Shown here: in pieces, positions 17,312 to 25,659 of the stretch
Position numbering within the stretch: the first letter of the stretch is position 1
Layout of the letters: each line of letters starts with the position of its first letter
Program-made: the position numbers and the translations under genes
The notes under the pieces: generated by a model
Told to the model about the DNA's origin: nothing
The model's database searches: none
The model's input: the letters and a program-made list of their open reading frames with translations, nothing else
NCBI RefSeq assembly: GCF_041821045.1
Contig: NZ_JBGUAW010000003.1
Coordinates: 62,001 to 126,000, forward strand
DNA from: Thiohalorhabdus sp. Cl-TMA
GTDB taxonomy: Bacteria; Pseudomonadota; Gammaproteobacteria; Thiohalorhabdales; Thiohalorhabdaceae
Direction: 5' to 3'
DNA length: 64,000 bases

Positions 17312-18483
17312 GAGGCCTCCATGGATGCCCGGTCCACCCAGGGCGCCAGGGCCTCGGCGAGCGCCTCCACGTCCGATTCGGTGTGCGGCGCGCGCAGGGT
17401 AACACGTAGCCGGGCCGTGCCTTCCGGAACCGTGGGCGGCCGGATGGCCTGCACCAGCAGCCCGGCCTCCAGCAGGTCCTCCTGGGCGGCCAGTGCCAGC
17501 CGGTCCGCGCCCAGCACCACGGGTACGATGGCACTGGCCGGCTCCGCCAGCCCCAGGCGTTCGCAGAGTCGGCTCGCCAGGGCGCGGGGGCGCGCGCAGA
17601 GCGCGGGGTCGTTGCGGATCCGACGCAGTCCGGCGGTGTTCCCCGCCACCGTGGCCGGCGGTAGGGCGGTGGTGTAGATGAAGCTGCGGGCCCGGGTCCG
17701 GATCAGGTCCGCCACTTCCCCGTGGGTGCAGAGATAGCCTCCGTAGCCGCCCACCGCCTTGGACAGGGTGCCCATCTGCAGCGGCACGGCTTCCGCGTCC
17801 AGGCCCGCGGCGGTCGTGCCCCCCGCGCCGCCGCCCACCACACCGATGCCGTGGGCGTCGTCGGTCATGAGCCAGCAGTCGAATTCGGCGGCGAGCGCGG
17901 CCAGCTCGCGCAGGGGTGCCAGGTCGCCGTCCATGGAGAACACGCTGTCGGTAACCAGCAGGCAATGGCGGGCCCGCTCCCGGTAGCGCTCCAGGCGCGC
18001 GCGCAGGGCGTTGGTGTCCGCATGGGGGAAGCGGACCATGCGTGCGCCGGACAGGCGGGCGCCGTCCACCAGACAGGCGTGGTTGAGCTTGTCCGCGAGG
18101 ATGAGGTCGTGCCGGTCCACCAGGGCCGGGAGGATGCCGAGGTTGGCCAGGTAGCCGCTGCCGAAGACCACCGCGTCCTCGGTGCCCTTGAGGGCCGCCA
18201 GCTCCGTCTCCAGCTCGGCGTAGGGGGGATGGTCCCCGGTTATCAGGCGGCTTGCGGCGCCGCCGGCGCCATGCGCCTCCAGGGCCCGGCGGGCGGCCTC
18301 GGCCACCTCCGGGTCGCGGGCCAGGCCCAGATAGTCGTTGGAGGAGAAGTCCACCAGCGTCCGGTCCCCGCGCAATACCCTGCGCGCGTCCAGCACCGCC
18401 GTCGGGGCCGGCGAGCGGCGGCGGCCGGCGGCCTCCAGGTCGTCGAGGGTGCGACGGGCATGCTGGCGCAGGGAGCTGGGCAT
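17308..18483 (-). CDS. bioF: 8-amino-7-oxononanoate synthase
   Basis: BioF condenses pimeloyl-ACP with L-alanine. The 391-residue PLP enzyme has FSSNDYLGLA, HGAGGAASRLITG, VVFGSGYLANLG, LNHACLVDG, VTDSVFSMDGD, TDDAHGIGVVG and the PLP lysine Lys242 in GTLSKAVGGYGG. Length and motifs are standard. It starts 4 nt after the small TPR gene, so it is the second gene of the operon. I found no obvious BirA operator (TTGTAAACC-type) upstream. Confidence 0.96.
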   Translation of the reverse strand: MPSSLRQHARRTLDDLEAAGRRRSPAPTAVLDARRVLRGDRTLVDFSSNDYLGLARDPEVAEAARRALEAHGAGGAASRLITGDHPPYAELETELAALKGTEDAVVFGSGYLANLGILPALVDRHDLILADKLNHACLVDGARLSGARMVRFPHADTNALRARLERYRERARHCLLVTDSVFSMDGDLAPLRELAALAAEFDCWLMTDDAHGIGVVGGGAGGTTAAGLDAEAVPLQMGTLSKAVGGYGGYLCTHGEVADLIRTRARSFIYTTALPPATVAGNTAGLRRIRNDPALCARPRALASRLCERLGLAEPASAIVPVVLGADRLALAAQEDLLEAGLLVQAIRPPTVPEGTARLRVTLRAPHTESDVEALAEALAPWVDRASMEAS

Positions 18484-18487
18484 GGCG

Positions 18488-18829
18488 CTATCGGTTCCGC
18501 AGGGGCTTGCCCTTGTCGAGGCGCTTCAGGAAGACCTCCATCTCCTTCTTGGCCTGCATGTCGCCGCGCTCCTCCGCATGGGCAACGCCGTTTTCCAGGG
18601 TGGACCGGCAGGCCGCCGCCGCACCGAGGCCGTCCTGGGCCTGTGCCAGCGCCTTGTAGGCGGCGGAATAACCGGGATCCTGCTCCAGGCATTTTTCCAA
18701 ATGCTCCGCCGCCCGCTGCGGATCGTCGGCGTTAAGGTACTCCAGACCGATGGAGTACCGCAGCAGCGGACCGTCCTGGCCCTGCTCCAGCATGCCGAGA
18801 AAGGCGTTCAGCTTGTCGGTTCCGCTCAT
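18488..18829 (-). CDS. Small TPR protein heading the bio operon
   Basis: The 113-residue soluble protein has two or three TPR-like helices (GPLLRYSIGLEYLNADDPQRAAEHLEKCLEQDPGYSAAYKALAQAQDGLG) and a Lys/Glu-rich C-terminus. It has no signal peptide. Similar short proteins occur widely in proteobacteria without known function. It ends 4 nt before bioF, so it is almost certainly cotranscribed with the biotin genes. A direct role in biotin synthesis is not shown. Confidence 0.82.
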   Translation of the reverse strand: MSGTDKLNAFLGMLEQGQDGPLLRYSIGLEYLNADDPQRAAEHLEKCLEQDPGYSAAYKALAQAQDGLGAAAACRSTLENGVAHAEERGDMQAKKEMEVFLKRLDKGKPLRNR

Positions 18830-18850
18830 GCCGGCTCCCCGTTGCTCAGC

Positions 18851-19399
18851 CTATATATTTTGCCGTACGCCGCGGCGTTGGGCCATGGCGGCGCCCAGAT
18901 CCCGGATGTCCTCCTCCCGGAGAGTCGCCTCCGCCGCCGGCAGCAGGTGGGCGTTCTCGCGCTGGAGGTGATCCAGCTGCGCGTCCCGGAACGCCTCGGC
19001 GCTCGCCCGGTAGCGGGCCGCCTCCACCGGCTCCCCCTCCCGAAGGTCGTCCAGTAGCGGCCGTAGCGTCCCCCAATGGTTCTCCAGCCCCGCGTGCTCG
19101 GCCTTCAGGCCGTCCAGAAGCGCGCTCAGATCGGGATCCGGCTCCGCGACAAGCCGACCCCGGAGCCGGGGAAGCAGGTCCTCCTCCTCGTCCGCATGGT
19201 GCAGGGGTGCCGCTTGGTCGAAATATCGCAGCACCTGTCCGGCGCTCTGGCGCACCGGCTCCGCGGGCGGGTCGTCACCCGGGAGATGCTCGGCGATCCG
19301 CACCGCCAGGTCGGCGAACCGCTCGATCCGTTGATGGCAGGCGCGCAGCAGCTGCAAGGGGCTCTGGAAATCGGGCGCGGAGTCGGCTTCGAGGGGCAT
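18851..19399 (-). CDS. Hemerythrin HHE domain protein
   Basis: The 182-residue all-helical protein carries the hemerythrin-like metal pattern: His in LLRACHQRIERF, HHADEEEDLLPRL (H-x3-E type) and the later EHAGLENHW and QLDHLQRENAHLLPAAE. Such domains bind a di-iron centre and sense or store O2, NO or iron. It is 21 nt upstream of the TPR gene on the same strand and may be the first gene of that transcript. It is divergent from the cytochrome c genes across an AT-rich spacer. Confidence 0.85.
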   Translation of the reverse strand: MPLEADSAPDFQSPLQLLRACHQRIERFADLAVRIAEHLPGDDPPAEPVRQSAGQVLRYFDQAAPLHHADEEEDLLPRLRGRLVAEPDPDLSALLDGLKAEHAGLENHWGTLRPLLDDLREGEPVEAARYRASAEAFRDAQLDHLQRENAHLLPAAEATLREEDIRDLGAAMAQRRGVRQNI

Positions 19400-19470
19400 G
19401 GAAACACCTCCGGGAAAATGCGAAATCTTGGACCTGTCCCGGAGTTTCGGGGTTCCGGGGGCGGCCCCAC

Positions 19471-19660
19471 CGTTATACCAATAAGTATTAATTTAATAAT
19501 TTAAAAATGCTTATCTTTTGTTAATTAAACATCTACGCACTTGGTTCAATTGCAATAGCTTGTCCCTTTGTTGTTTGCTAATAAAAATGTATAAGGGTAA
19601 TTTTGTAGCCGGTATAGGTTTGCACTTTATTCATACTATTCCGTTCACGGGCCGGGCGAC
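19471..19660. promoter_or_regulatory. AT-rich divergent promoter region
   Basis: About 170 nt between the divergent hemerythrin and cytochrome c genes are strikingly AT-rich (runs such as AAGTATTAATTTAATAATTTAAAAATG and TTTTGTTAATTAAAC) against a GC-rich background. It holds many possible -10 boxes and H-NS-like curvature, so I do not assign single promoter elements. It is the most AT-rich stretch I saw in the window. Confidence 0.6.
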
Positions 19661-19715
19661 CATTATGGGGCCGCCGCCGAACGGAAGGATAGCAGGGGAT
19701 AGCACAGGAGAAGCT

Positions 19716-20042
19716 ATGAGGCATGCAGGCATTGGGCTGGGGCTGGCGGCGCTCCTCGTAGCGGGAGGGCCGGCGATGGCTCAGTCGAAGGGTGACCCCG
19801 AAGCGGGAGCGCAAAAGGCCTATCAGTGCATGGGCTGTCACGGCGTACCGGAATATACGAACGCCTACCCGACCTACAACGTGCCCAAGGTCGGTGGCCA
19901 GCAGTACCAGTACCTGGTTTCGGCCCTGAAGGCCTATCGCTCCGGGAAGCGGGCCCACCCGACCATGCAGTCCCAGGCGAAGTCCCTCTCCGACGAGGAC
20001 ATCCGCGATATCGCCGCGTTCTTCGCGCAAGAGGGCTCGTAG
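19716..20042 (+). CDS. Small periplasmic cytochrome c (class I, c4/c553-like)
   Basis: The 108-residue precursor starts at ATG 19716 behind ACAGGAG. It has a signal peptide ending near AMAQS (about residue 23) and one heme site CMGCH (Cys-x2-Cys-His). The likely axial Met is in HPTMQSQAKSLSDEDIRDIAAFFA. It resembles one half of a diheme cytochrome c4. The next gene is a paralogue, so the pair looks like a split or duplicated c4. It would carry electrons in the periplasm. Confidence 0.9.
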   Translation: MRHAGIGLGLAALLVAGGPAMAQSKGDPEAGAQKAYQCMGCHGVPEYTNAYPTYNVPKVGGQQYQYLVSALKAYRSGKRAHPTMQSQAKSLSDEDIRDIAAFFAQEGS

Positions 20043-20091
20043 GGGCTCCGACGGGGCCAGCCGTTACCTATTTCCGCGTGTGGAGAAGACC

Positions 20092-20484
20092 ATGAAGCGC
20101 ATTTGGATCACACTGGTGAGCTTGACCCTGGCCGCGGGCTGGACCGGAGCCGCCCAGGCCGAGGAGGGGCACGCCTCCGGGCCTAAGGATTCCGGCAAGA
20201 CGGCCAAGGAGATCGTGACGAAGGGCATCCCCAGCAAGGGCATCGCGCCGTGCCAGTCCTGCCACGGGGAGACCGGCAAGAGTCCGGTGCCCATGTACCC
20301 CAATCTGGCCGGGCAGTACGAGAGCTACCTGAGTCATGCCCTGCATGCCTACCGGTCGAAGAAGCGGGTGAACCCCACCATGAATCAGCAGGCCAAGAGT
20401 CTCTCGGACCGGGAGATCGATGCCCTGGCCGGCTATTTCTCCGCCCAGCAGGATTCGCTCGGTACGCCTACCCTGGAAGATTAG
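20092..20484 (+). CDS. Second small periplasmic cytochrome c, paralogue of the previous gene
   Basis: The 130-residue precursor has a signal peptide ending AAQAEEG, one CQSCH heme site and the probable axial Met in NPTMNQQAKSLSDREIDALAGYFSAQ. The C-terminal part parallels the upstream cytochrome nearly residue for residue (PTM-x2-QAKSLSD). The segment YPNLAGQYESYLSHALHAYRSKKR is typical of cytochrome c4/c553. It starts 49 nt after its neighbour and is probably cotranscribed. GTG 20080 is an alternative start; ATG 20092 gives the better signal peptide. Confidence 0.9.
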   Translation: MKRIWITLVSLTLAAGWTGAAQAEEGHASGPKDSGKTAKEIVTKGIPSKGIAPCQSCHGETGKSPVPMYPNLAGQYESYLSHALHAYRSKKRVNPTMNQQAKSLSDREIDALAGYFSAQQDSLGTPTLED

Positions 20485-20506
20485 GGCTGCGGACCGGGTC
20501 CTTCCG

Positions 20507-20532
20507 GGCGGGCCCGCCTAGGCGGGCCCGCC
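20507..20532. terminator. 26-bp perfect palindrome between convergent genes
   Basis: A perfect inverted repeat of 13 nt per arm, all G/C except the central TA, lies between the cytochrome c gene and the convergent EAL-GGDEF gene. It contains that gene's TAG stop codon at 20518-20520. It probably acts as a bidirectional transcription stop or mRNA end structure. There is no T-run. Confidence 0.55.
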
Positions 20533-22311
20533 GGGGGTCCCGCGTCTATCCACGAACAGGGAGCACCCCGGCTTCTTCTTGGCCTGAGCCTTGACCTCCG
20601 TGGTCAGGGAGGCCACCTCGTAGTGGGAGTGGAAGCGTTCCGGTCCGGCCGGAACGGCGCCGATGGACAGGCTGATGAAGCCGTAGAAAACGTCCTGTCC
20701 CCGCCGGTCCTTGGCGGCGATGCCGCCGCGCTCCCGGGCCTCTTCGTCGTAGAAGGCCGGGGCGTTTTCCTCGAAGCGGCTCAGCAGGGTGCGGCACTGC
20801 GCCTGCCAGTCGCCGCTGCGCAGAATGAGGATGAAGTCGTCCCCGCCCACGTGGCCCACGAAATCCCGGCCCTCCACCGTATGCTCGACGAGCAGCCTTC
20901 CCAGCCAGCGCAGCACTTCGTCCCCGCGCGCGTACCCGTAGGTATCGTTGAAAGGCTTGAAGTTGTCCAGGTCGCAGTAGGCCACCACGAACTGCTCCCC
21001 GCCCGCCAGCAGGCGGTCGATGTGCTCGTCGATGGGGACGTTGCCGGGTAGCTGGGTCAGGGGATTGGCGTACCGGGCGTTGCGGATCTGCAGCTCGGTG
21101 ATCTTCTTGAGCAGCTCCACCACCGTCCCCATGCCCAGATAGCGCCCCTCCTCGTCGGTGATGATGAAATCGTCGTCCACGGTGGTGACCTGATCGCCCT
21201 CGGTGATGCGCCGGCTGAGCATCTCCACCGGGGTGTCCCGGCTGACGATGAGGGGCTCGGAGCGCATGAAGGCGGAGATGGGCTTGCGCCCGTGGAGCTC
21301 GCGGCCGAAGCGGCTGGTATAGAGGTTCATGAGCTCGTAGCGGCGGACGATGCCGAGGGGCTCGTGACCGTCCACCACCGGCAGGGTCACCAGGTCCGGG
21401 GCGTGGTGGAAGAGGTCCACCACCTGGTCCAGCGCGCTCCGGGGGTCCAGGGGCGGGCGCTCCTGGAGCAGGGTGCCCACGGAGTCGGTGAGGTGCCAGA
21501 ACGGCGAGCACTGGCACTCGCTGCCGAAGCTGCCGCGGGGAATGGCCCGGGGCGGGGCGGTATGGGGCCGGGCGAAGTGGTATCCCTGGCCGAAGGAGAC
21601 GCCCAGGTGACGCACCACCTCCAGCTCCTCCAGGGTCTCCACGCCCTCGGCGATGACCCGGCATTCCAGGGACTTGGCCAGCTCGCCGATGGAATGGACG
21701 AACTGCCGCTTTCCGGGGTAGGAGGGCAGGTCCTGGATGAAGTGGCGGTCGATCTTGACGTAGTCGGGACGCAGCTCCGACCACTGCCGGAGCCCCGCGT
21801 AGCCGGAGCCCAGGTCGTCGATGGCGATGGCGAAGCCCATATCCCGGTAGTGGGTTACGGCCTCGCGCATCAGGTCGAAGTCCTGGATGGGGTAGTGCTC
21901 GGTGAGCTCGATCACCACCTGGCCGGGGTCGGTGCCGGCCCGCTCCAGGAACTCCCGGGTGCGGCCGCCACGGAACCCCGGCTCCAGCAGGGCCTCCGGA
22001 TTCACATTGAGGAACAGCTTACCGGGAAGGCCCAGGCGTCCGAACTGGGCGATGGCCAGCTCCCGGCAGAGCAGCTCCAGCTCCAGCATGCGGCCGTTCT
22101 GGCGCGCCGCCTCGAACAGCGCCATGGGCGCGTGCAGGATGGTGTCCTCGGGGCCGCGTGCCAGTGCCTCGTATCCGTACACCTCCTGCTCGCAGATGGA
22201 AACGATGGGCTGCAATAGGATGGCGACATGCCGGTTACGGAGCGTATCCTCCAGAAGGGCGCCCTGATCCTGCTGCGCGTCGGTGGGGTCCGGGAAGGGT
22301 ATAGAGGGCAT
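20518..22311 (-). CDS. EAL - CBS pair - GGDDF c-di-GMP signalling protein
   Basis: The 597-residue soluble protein has three parts. Residues about 25-265 are an EAL phosphodiesterase domain with E48AL, NVNPEA, IELTEH, IDDLGSGYAGL, VKIDRHF and IAEGVE, all metal-binding residues present. Residues about 285-420 are two CBS motifs (ALDQVVDLFHHAPD...GIVRRYEL and DTPVEMLSRRITEGDQ...GMGTVVELL), which usually bind adenine nucleotides. Residues about 435-590 are a GGDEF domain with GGDDF (489-493) instead of GGDEF. The catalytic Glu is replaced by Asp, so cyclase activity is likely lost or weak. The probable role is a c-di-GMP phosphodiesterase sensing nucleotide status. Confidence 0.9.
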   Translation of the reverse strand: MPSIPFPDPTDAQQDQGALLEDTLRNRHVAILLQPIVSICEQEVYGYEALARGPEDTILHAPMALFEAARQNGRMLELELLCRELAIAQFGRLGLPGKLFLNVNPEALLEPGFRGGRTREFLERAGTDPGQVVIELTEHYPIQDFDLMREAVTHYRDMGFAIAIDDLGSGYAGLRQWSELRPDYVKIDRHFIQDLPSYPGKRQFVHSIGELAKSLECRVIAEGVETLEELEVVRHLGVSFGQGYHFARPHTAPPRAIPRGSFGSECQCSPFWHLTDSVGTLLQERPPLDPRSALDQVVDLFHHAPDLVTLPVVDGHEPLGIVRRYELMNLYTSRFGRELHGRKPISAFMRSEPLIVSRDTPVEMLSRRITEGDQVTTVDDDFIITDEEGRYLGMGTVVELLKKITELQIRNARYANPLTQLPGNVPIDEHIDRLLAGGEQFVVAYCDLDNFKPFNDTYGYARGDEVLRWLGRLLVEHTVEGRDFVGHVGGDDFILILRSGDWQAQCRTLLSRFEENAPAFYDEEARERGGIAAKDRRGQDVFYGFISLSIGAVPAGPERFHSHYEVASLTTEVKAQAKKKPGCSLFVDRRGTPGGPA

Positions 22312-22420
22312 GGCGGTCCTGGCCTTTCCTGGTATCCGCCTGAAGGGCCGGGAAAACGCTACCCGGCGAATTTTGCAGTTGAATGACGGAAAGCGCGTTT
22401 CCGAAGCGGACGGAGGCACC

Positions 22421-23251
22421 GTGAACGAAGGCAAGCCCTGGCTGGACGTTCTCCTGCAGGCCATGTCCGGCGCCTGGAAGAGCGTCCTGGCCTTTCTTCC
22501 CGAGCTGGCGGGCGCCGTGCTCCTGGTGGTTGCCGGATGGCTGGTGGCCCGACTGCTGCGGGCGGGCACGGTGCGCGTGGCCCGGACCCTGGACCGGGCC
22601 ATGGCGGTGGTGTCGCGGCGGCGGGGCAAGCCCGCTCCGACCGTCTCCGGGGCCGAGGTCCTGGGCGGTGCGGTGTTCTGGGCGGTGATCCTGGTGTTCC
22701 TCACCGCCGCTACCCAGGTGCTGGCCCTGGAGACCTTCGGTATCTGGCTCAACCGTCTGCTGGCCTATCTGCCCACCCTGCTCACCGGTGGCCTGATACT
22801 GGTGGCCGGATTCTTCATCAGCACCCTGTCACGGGACCTGGTGGTGGCCACCGCGCCCGCCGGACCCGCCCAGTCGGTGCTGATGGGCCGCGCGGTGCAG
22901 TGGGCGATCCTGCTTACCGCGCTGGTGCTGGGCGCCGACCAGATCGGGGTGGAGATCACCTTCCTGGTCATCCTTACCGGCGTGGTGGCGGCGGCAGTGG
23001 GCGGTGGTCTGGCCCTGGCGGTGAGCCTGGGGTCCGTGGATCTGGTCCGCAACCTGGTGGGCGCCCGCCACCTCCAGGCACGGCTCCGCATCGGCGACCG
23101 GGTGCGCATGGGCGGTCACGAGGGCCGGGTGCTCGAGCTTACCGCCACCGGGCTGGTGCTGGACTGCCCGGAGGGGCGGGTCCACCTGCCGGCCCGCACA
23201 TTCCACGAGGAAGCCGTCACCCTTTTGGGGTCCGAGACGGACCATGGCTGA
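22421..23251 (+). CDS. MscS-like small-conductance channel/TM-helix protein
   Basis: The 276-residue membrane protein starts at GTG 22421 behind GGAGG. It has a conserved TM-helix repeat (LPELAGAVLLVVAGWLVARLLR and LPTLLTGGLILVAGFFISTL), then a third group ending AVGGGLALAVSLGSVDLVRNLVG, which resembles the pore-lining helix of MscS. A short beta domain follows (LRIGDRVRMGGHEGRVLELTATGLVLDCPEG). It is shorter than MscS proper. It overlaps the next gene by 8 nt, in an apparent operon with Mg2+ transport genes. Confidence 0.82.
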   Translation: MNEGKPWLDVLLQAMSGAWKSVLAFLPELAGAVLLVVAGWLVARLLRAGTVRVARTLDRAMAVVSRRRGKPAPTVSGAEVLGGAVFWAVILVFLTAATQVLALETFGIWLNRLLAYLPTLLTGGLILVAGFFISTLSRDLVVATAPAGPAQSVLMGRAVQWAILLTALVLGADQIGVEITFLVILTGVVAAAVGGGLALAVSLGSVDLVRNLVGARHLQARLRIGDRVRMGGHEGRVLELTATGLVLDCPEGRVHLPARTFHEEAVTLLGSETDHG

Positions 23252-24089
23252 AGAAACGGCGCTGGCGCGCATCTTCCTGGAGTCCCATCCCGCGGAAGCG
23301 GCGGGGGTGCTGGAAGGGCTTCCGCCAGGCGAGGTGGCGGAGCTGGCGGAGGAGCTGCCCGCGGCGGTCCTGGCCCCCGCGGTGGGCGCCATGACTCCGG
23401 TCCCGGGGGCGCGCTGCCTGCGGGAGATCGGGGAGGAGCGGGCCGCGGAATTGCTCCAGGTGCTGCCCGCGCGCCGCGCGGCGGCCCTGATCCGTGGCCT
23501 GCCCTGGCACCGGCAGCGCTCCCTGGTGGCCCGCATACGGCCCGGACGGCGCACGACTCTGGCGACCCTGCTCCATCAGCCCGGCGACACCGTGGGCGCC
23601 TGGGTGGATCCGGAGGTTCTGACGGTGCGGGAGGATGTGGCCGTGGGCCAGGCGCTGCACCGGGTGCAGGAGTCCGACCACAAAGGGCCGTGCGGCATCT
23701 ATGTAGTGGACGGGGATTCCCGGCTGCTGGGGGTGGCCCGATTGCCGAAGCTCATGCAGGCGGGGCGGGAAACCCCCGTGGGCCGCGTGGCGGAGCGTGG
23801 TGTCCCCGTGCTGGCCTCCGCCACCGGCCTGGCGGCGCTCCCCGGCCATCCGGCCTGGAAGGAGCTCGCCGAGCTGCCCGTGGTGGACAGCCAGGGACGC
23901 CTGATGGGCGCGGTGACCGCCGCCACCCTGTCCCTGGCCATCCAGGACCGGAGCGAGACCGCGCAGGGCCCGCGGGGCTCCGTGCTGGGCGCGGTTTCCC
24001 TTTCCTTCTTCCAGACCCTGGGGGTGCTGGTGCAAATCCTGGTCTCCGGATCGGATCACGGCGGAAGGGGGCGGACCAATGGGCGCTGA
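23244..24089 (+). CDS. MgtE-like cytosolic regulatory protein (MgtE_N + CBS), without the transport domain
   Basis: The 281-residue protein has an MgtE-type N-domain of superhelical repeats (ESHPAEAAGVLEGLPPGEVAELAEELP, EERAAELLQVLPARRAAALI), followed by two CBS motifs (GAWVDPEVLTVREDVAVGQALHRV and ELPVVDSQGRLMGAVTAATL). Only one weak hydrophobic stretch is left at the C-terminus (LGAVSLSFFQTLGVLVQILV), not the five-helix transport domain. It overlaps the genes on both sides by 8 and 11 nt. It may pair with the full MgtE downstream as a sensor subunit; that is inference. Confidence 0.8.
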   Translation: MAEETALARIFLESHPAEAAGVLEGLPPGEVAELAEELPAAVLAPAVGAMTPVPGARCLREIGEERAAELLQVLPARRAAALIRGLPWHRQRSLVARIRPGRRTTLATLLHQPGDTVGAWVDPEVLTVREDVAVGQALHRVQESDHKGPCGIYVVDGDSRLLGVARLPKLMQAGRETPVGRVAERGVPVLASATGLAALPGHPAWKELAELPVVDSQGRLMGAVTAATLSLAIQDRSETAQGPRGSVLGAVSLSFFQTLGVLVQILVSGSDHGGRGRTNGR

Positions 24090-25380
24090 GAACGCGGTCG
24101 CGGCACTGAACCAGCGGTTTCTGGCGGGCTACCCGCGGGAGGCCGCCACCCGCGTAGCGGGGCTCGAGCCCGGGACCGCCGCCGCCATCCTGGCCGGCGG
24201 CGACGTGGAAACAGCGGCCCGGGTCTGGGACCACCTGCCGCCGGACACCGGTGCGGAGCTTCTGGAGCGCCAGGAATCCAGCCTCCGGACGCGGCTCCTG
24301 GCGGCCATGGAGCCGGCCCGGGCGGTCCGGCTGCTTGCGGGGATGGAGGAGCCGGCCCGGGAGGCGCTACTGGAGGCGCTGAGCCCGGGAGTGGCCAAAG
24401 AGCTACGGACCCTGCTGGCCTACCCGCCGGAAACGGCGGGGCAATGGATGGACCCCCGCGTTACCCCGCTGCACTCCGGCGATACCGTGCAGGAGGCCCT
24501 TCAGCGCATCCGCCGCCGCGGGGATTCCGGGGCGGCCGTGGTGTACCTGGTGGACGAGGAGGAACGGCTCGTGGGCCAGGTCCCGATCCGCGACCTCGCC
24601 CTGGCCGATCCGGACCGAACCCTGGGGGCTCTGGCCCGTCCCGCCGATGCGGCGGTCTCTGAGTTCGATCCCCGGGAGGAGCTGGTGGACCACCTGGAGC
24701 GCTATCAGGTGACCAGCGTGCCGGTGGTGGACTACGCCGGGCGGCTGGTGGGGGTGCTCCACCAGTCCTCCCTGGTGGCGGCGGTCCAGGAGGACCTGAG
24801 CGCCGACCTGCCGGCCATGGTGGGCGCCAGCCGCGAGGAGCGGGCGCTGTCCACGGTAGGGTTCTCGGTAACGCGCCGGCTTCCCTGGCTGTTCATCAAC
24901 CTGCTGACGGCCTTCCTCGCCGCCTCGGTGGTGGGACTGTTCGAGAGCACCATCGCCCGCTTCACGGCCCTGGCCGTGCTGCTGCCGGTGGTGGCGGGCC
25001 AGTCCGGCAATGCCGGGGCCCAGGCCCTGGCCATCACCATGCGCGGCCTCGCCCTGCGGGAGATCACGGCCCGTCACGGCTGGCGGGTGGCGCTAAAGGA
25101 GGTCCGGGTGGGGGCCCTCAATGGCCTGGCCATCGCCGGCGCTTGCGCCGGCGGGGTGCTGGTCTGGAGCGGCTCTAGCGGGCTCGCCCTGGTGATCGCC
25201 CTGTCCATGGTGCTCGCCATGGTGGCGGCGGGGCTCGCGGGCGCCCTGATCCCGGTGCTGCTGACCCGACTGGGGCAGGATCCGGCCCAGTCCTCCACCA
25301 TCATACTCACCACGGTCACCGACGTGGTGGGCTTCGCCGCCTTCCTGGGCATCGCTTCCCTGCTGGCCGGTCTGCTGTAA
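24079..25380 (+). CDS. mgtE: MgtE magnesium transporter
   Basis: MgtE is a Mg2+-gated Mg2+ channel of the inner membrane. The 433-residue protein has the N-domain (about 1-115, with AAAILAGGDVETAARVWDHLP), two CBS motifs (about 117-235) and the five-helix transport domain (about 265-433). The family signature PVVAGQSGNAGAQALAITMRG and the late ILTTVTDVVGFAAFLG are present. Length matches the family. It is the last gene of a three-gene overlapping operon and ends before the REP-like cluster. Confidence 0.95.
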   Translation: MGAENAVAALNQRFLAGYPREAATRVAGLEPGTAAAILAGGDVETAARVWDHLPPDTGAELLERQESSLRTRLLAAMEPARAVRLLAGMEEPAREALLEALSPGVAKELRTLLAYPPETAGQWMDPRVTPLHSGDTVQEALQRIRRRGDSGAAVVYLVDEEERLVGQVPIRDLALADPDRTLGALARPADAAVSEFDPREELVDHLERYQVTSVPVVDYAGRLVGVLHQSSLVAAVQEDLSADLPAMVGASREERALSTVGFSVTRRLPWLFINLLTAFLAASVVGLFESTIARFTALAVLLPVVAGQSGNAGAQALAITMRGLALREITARHGWRVALKEVRVGALNGLAIAGACAGGVLVWSGSSGLALVIALSMVLAMVAAGLAGALIPVLLTRLGQDPAQSSTIILTTVTDVVGFAAFLGIASLLAGLL

Positions 25381-25417
25381 AAGGGCCCGCCCGTCCGAAC
25401 ACCCGGTTCCGGGAAAG

Positions 25418-25622
25418 GCGTCGCGGCCGGAGGCCGCTCCCACGGAAGGGTCCGGTGGGCAAGGGAGCCCTGTGGGAGGGGCCTCCCGGACCCGACAAAA
25501 GCAGCGGCATTGGCCCGAATCCCGCTTAAGGCGCGAGGGCTGATGGCAGCCGCGGCCGGAGGCCGCTCCCACAGGGGGCCTCGCTGGGTATCGCGGTCCA
25601 TGGGAGCGACCTGCGGCCCTGA
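25418..25622. repeat. Cluster of four REP-like palindromic elements; otherwise empty gap
   Basis: Four related units alternate in orientation: 25420-25445 (GTCGCGGCCGGAGGCC core), about 25468-25496 inverted, 25549-25574, and about 25600-25621 inverted. Each has a GC-rich palindrome with a flanking CTCCCACAG/CTGTGGGAG tail, as in Pseudomonas-type REP elements. They fill the gap between convergent mgtE and the PEP-CTERM gene. I saw no gene for the associated RAYT transposase in the window. Confidence 0.8.
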
Positions 25623-25659
25623 GGAATCGCTTCTGTCCCGCCGCCCCGCGCCGCGGGCC

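Noticed and set aside
25418-25622. Possible CRISPR array because of repeated palindromes
   Set aside because: Units alternate in orientation, spacing is irregular and there are no uniform spacers or cas genes; REP-like elements explain them.
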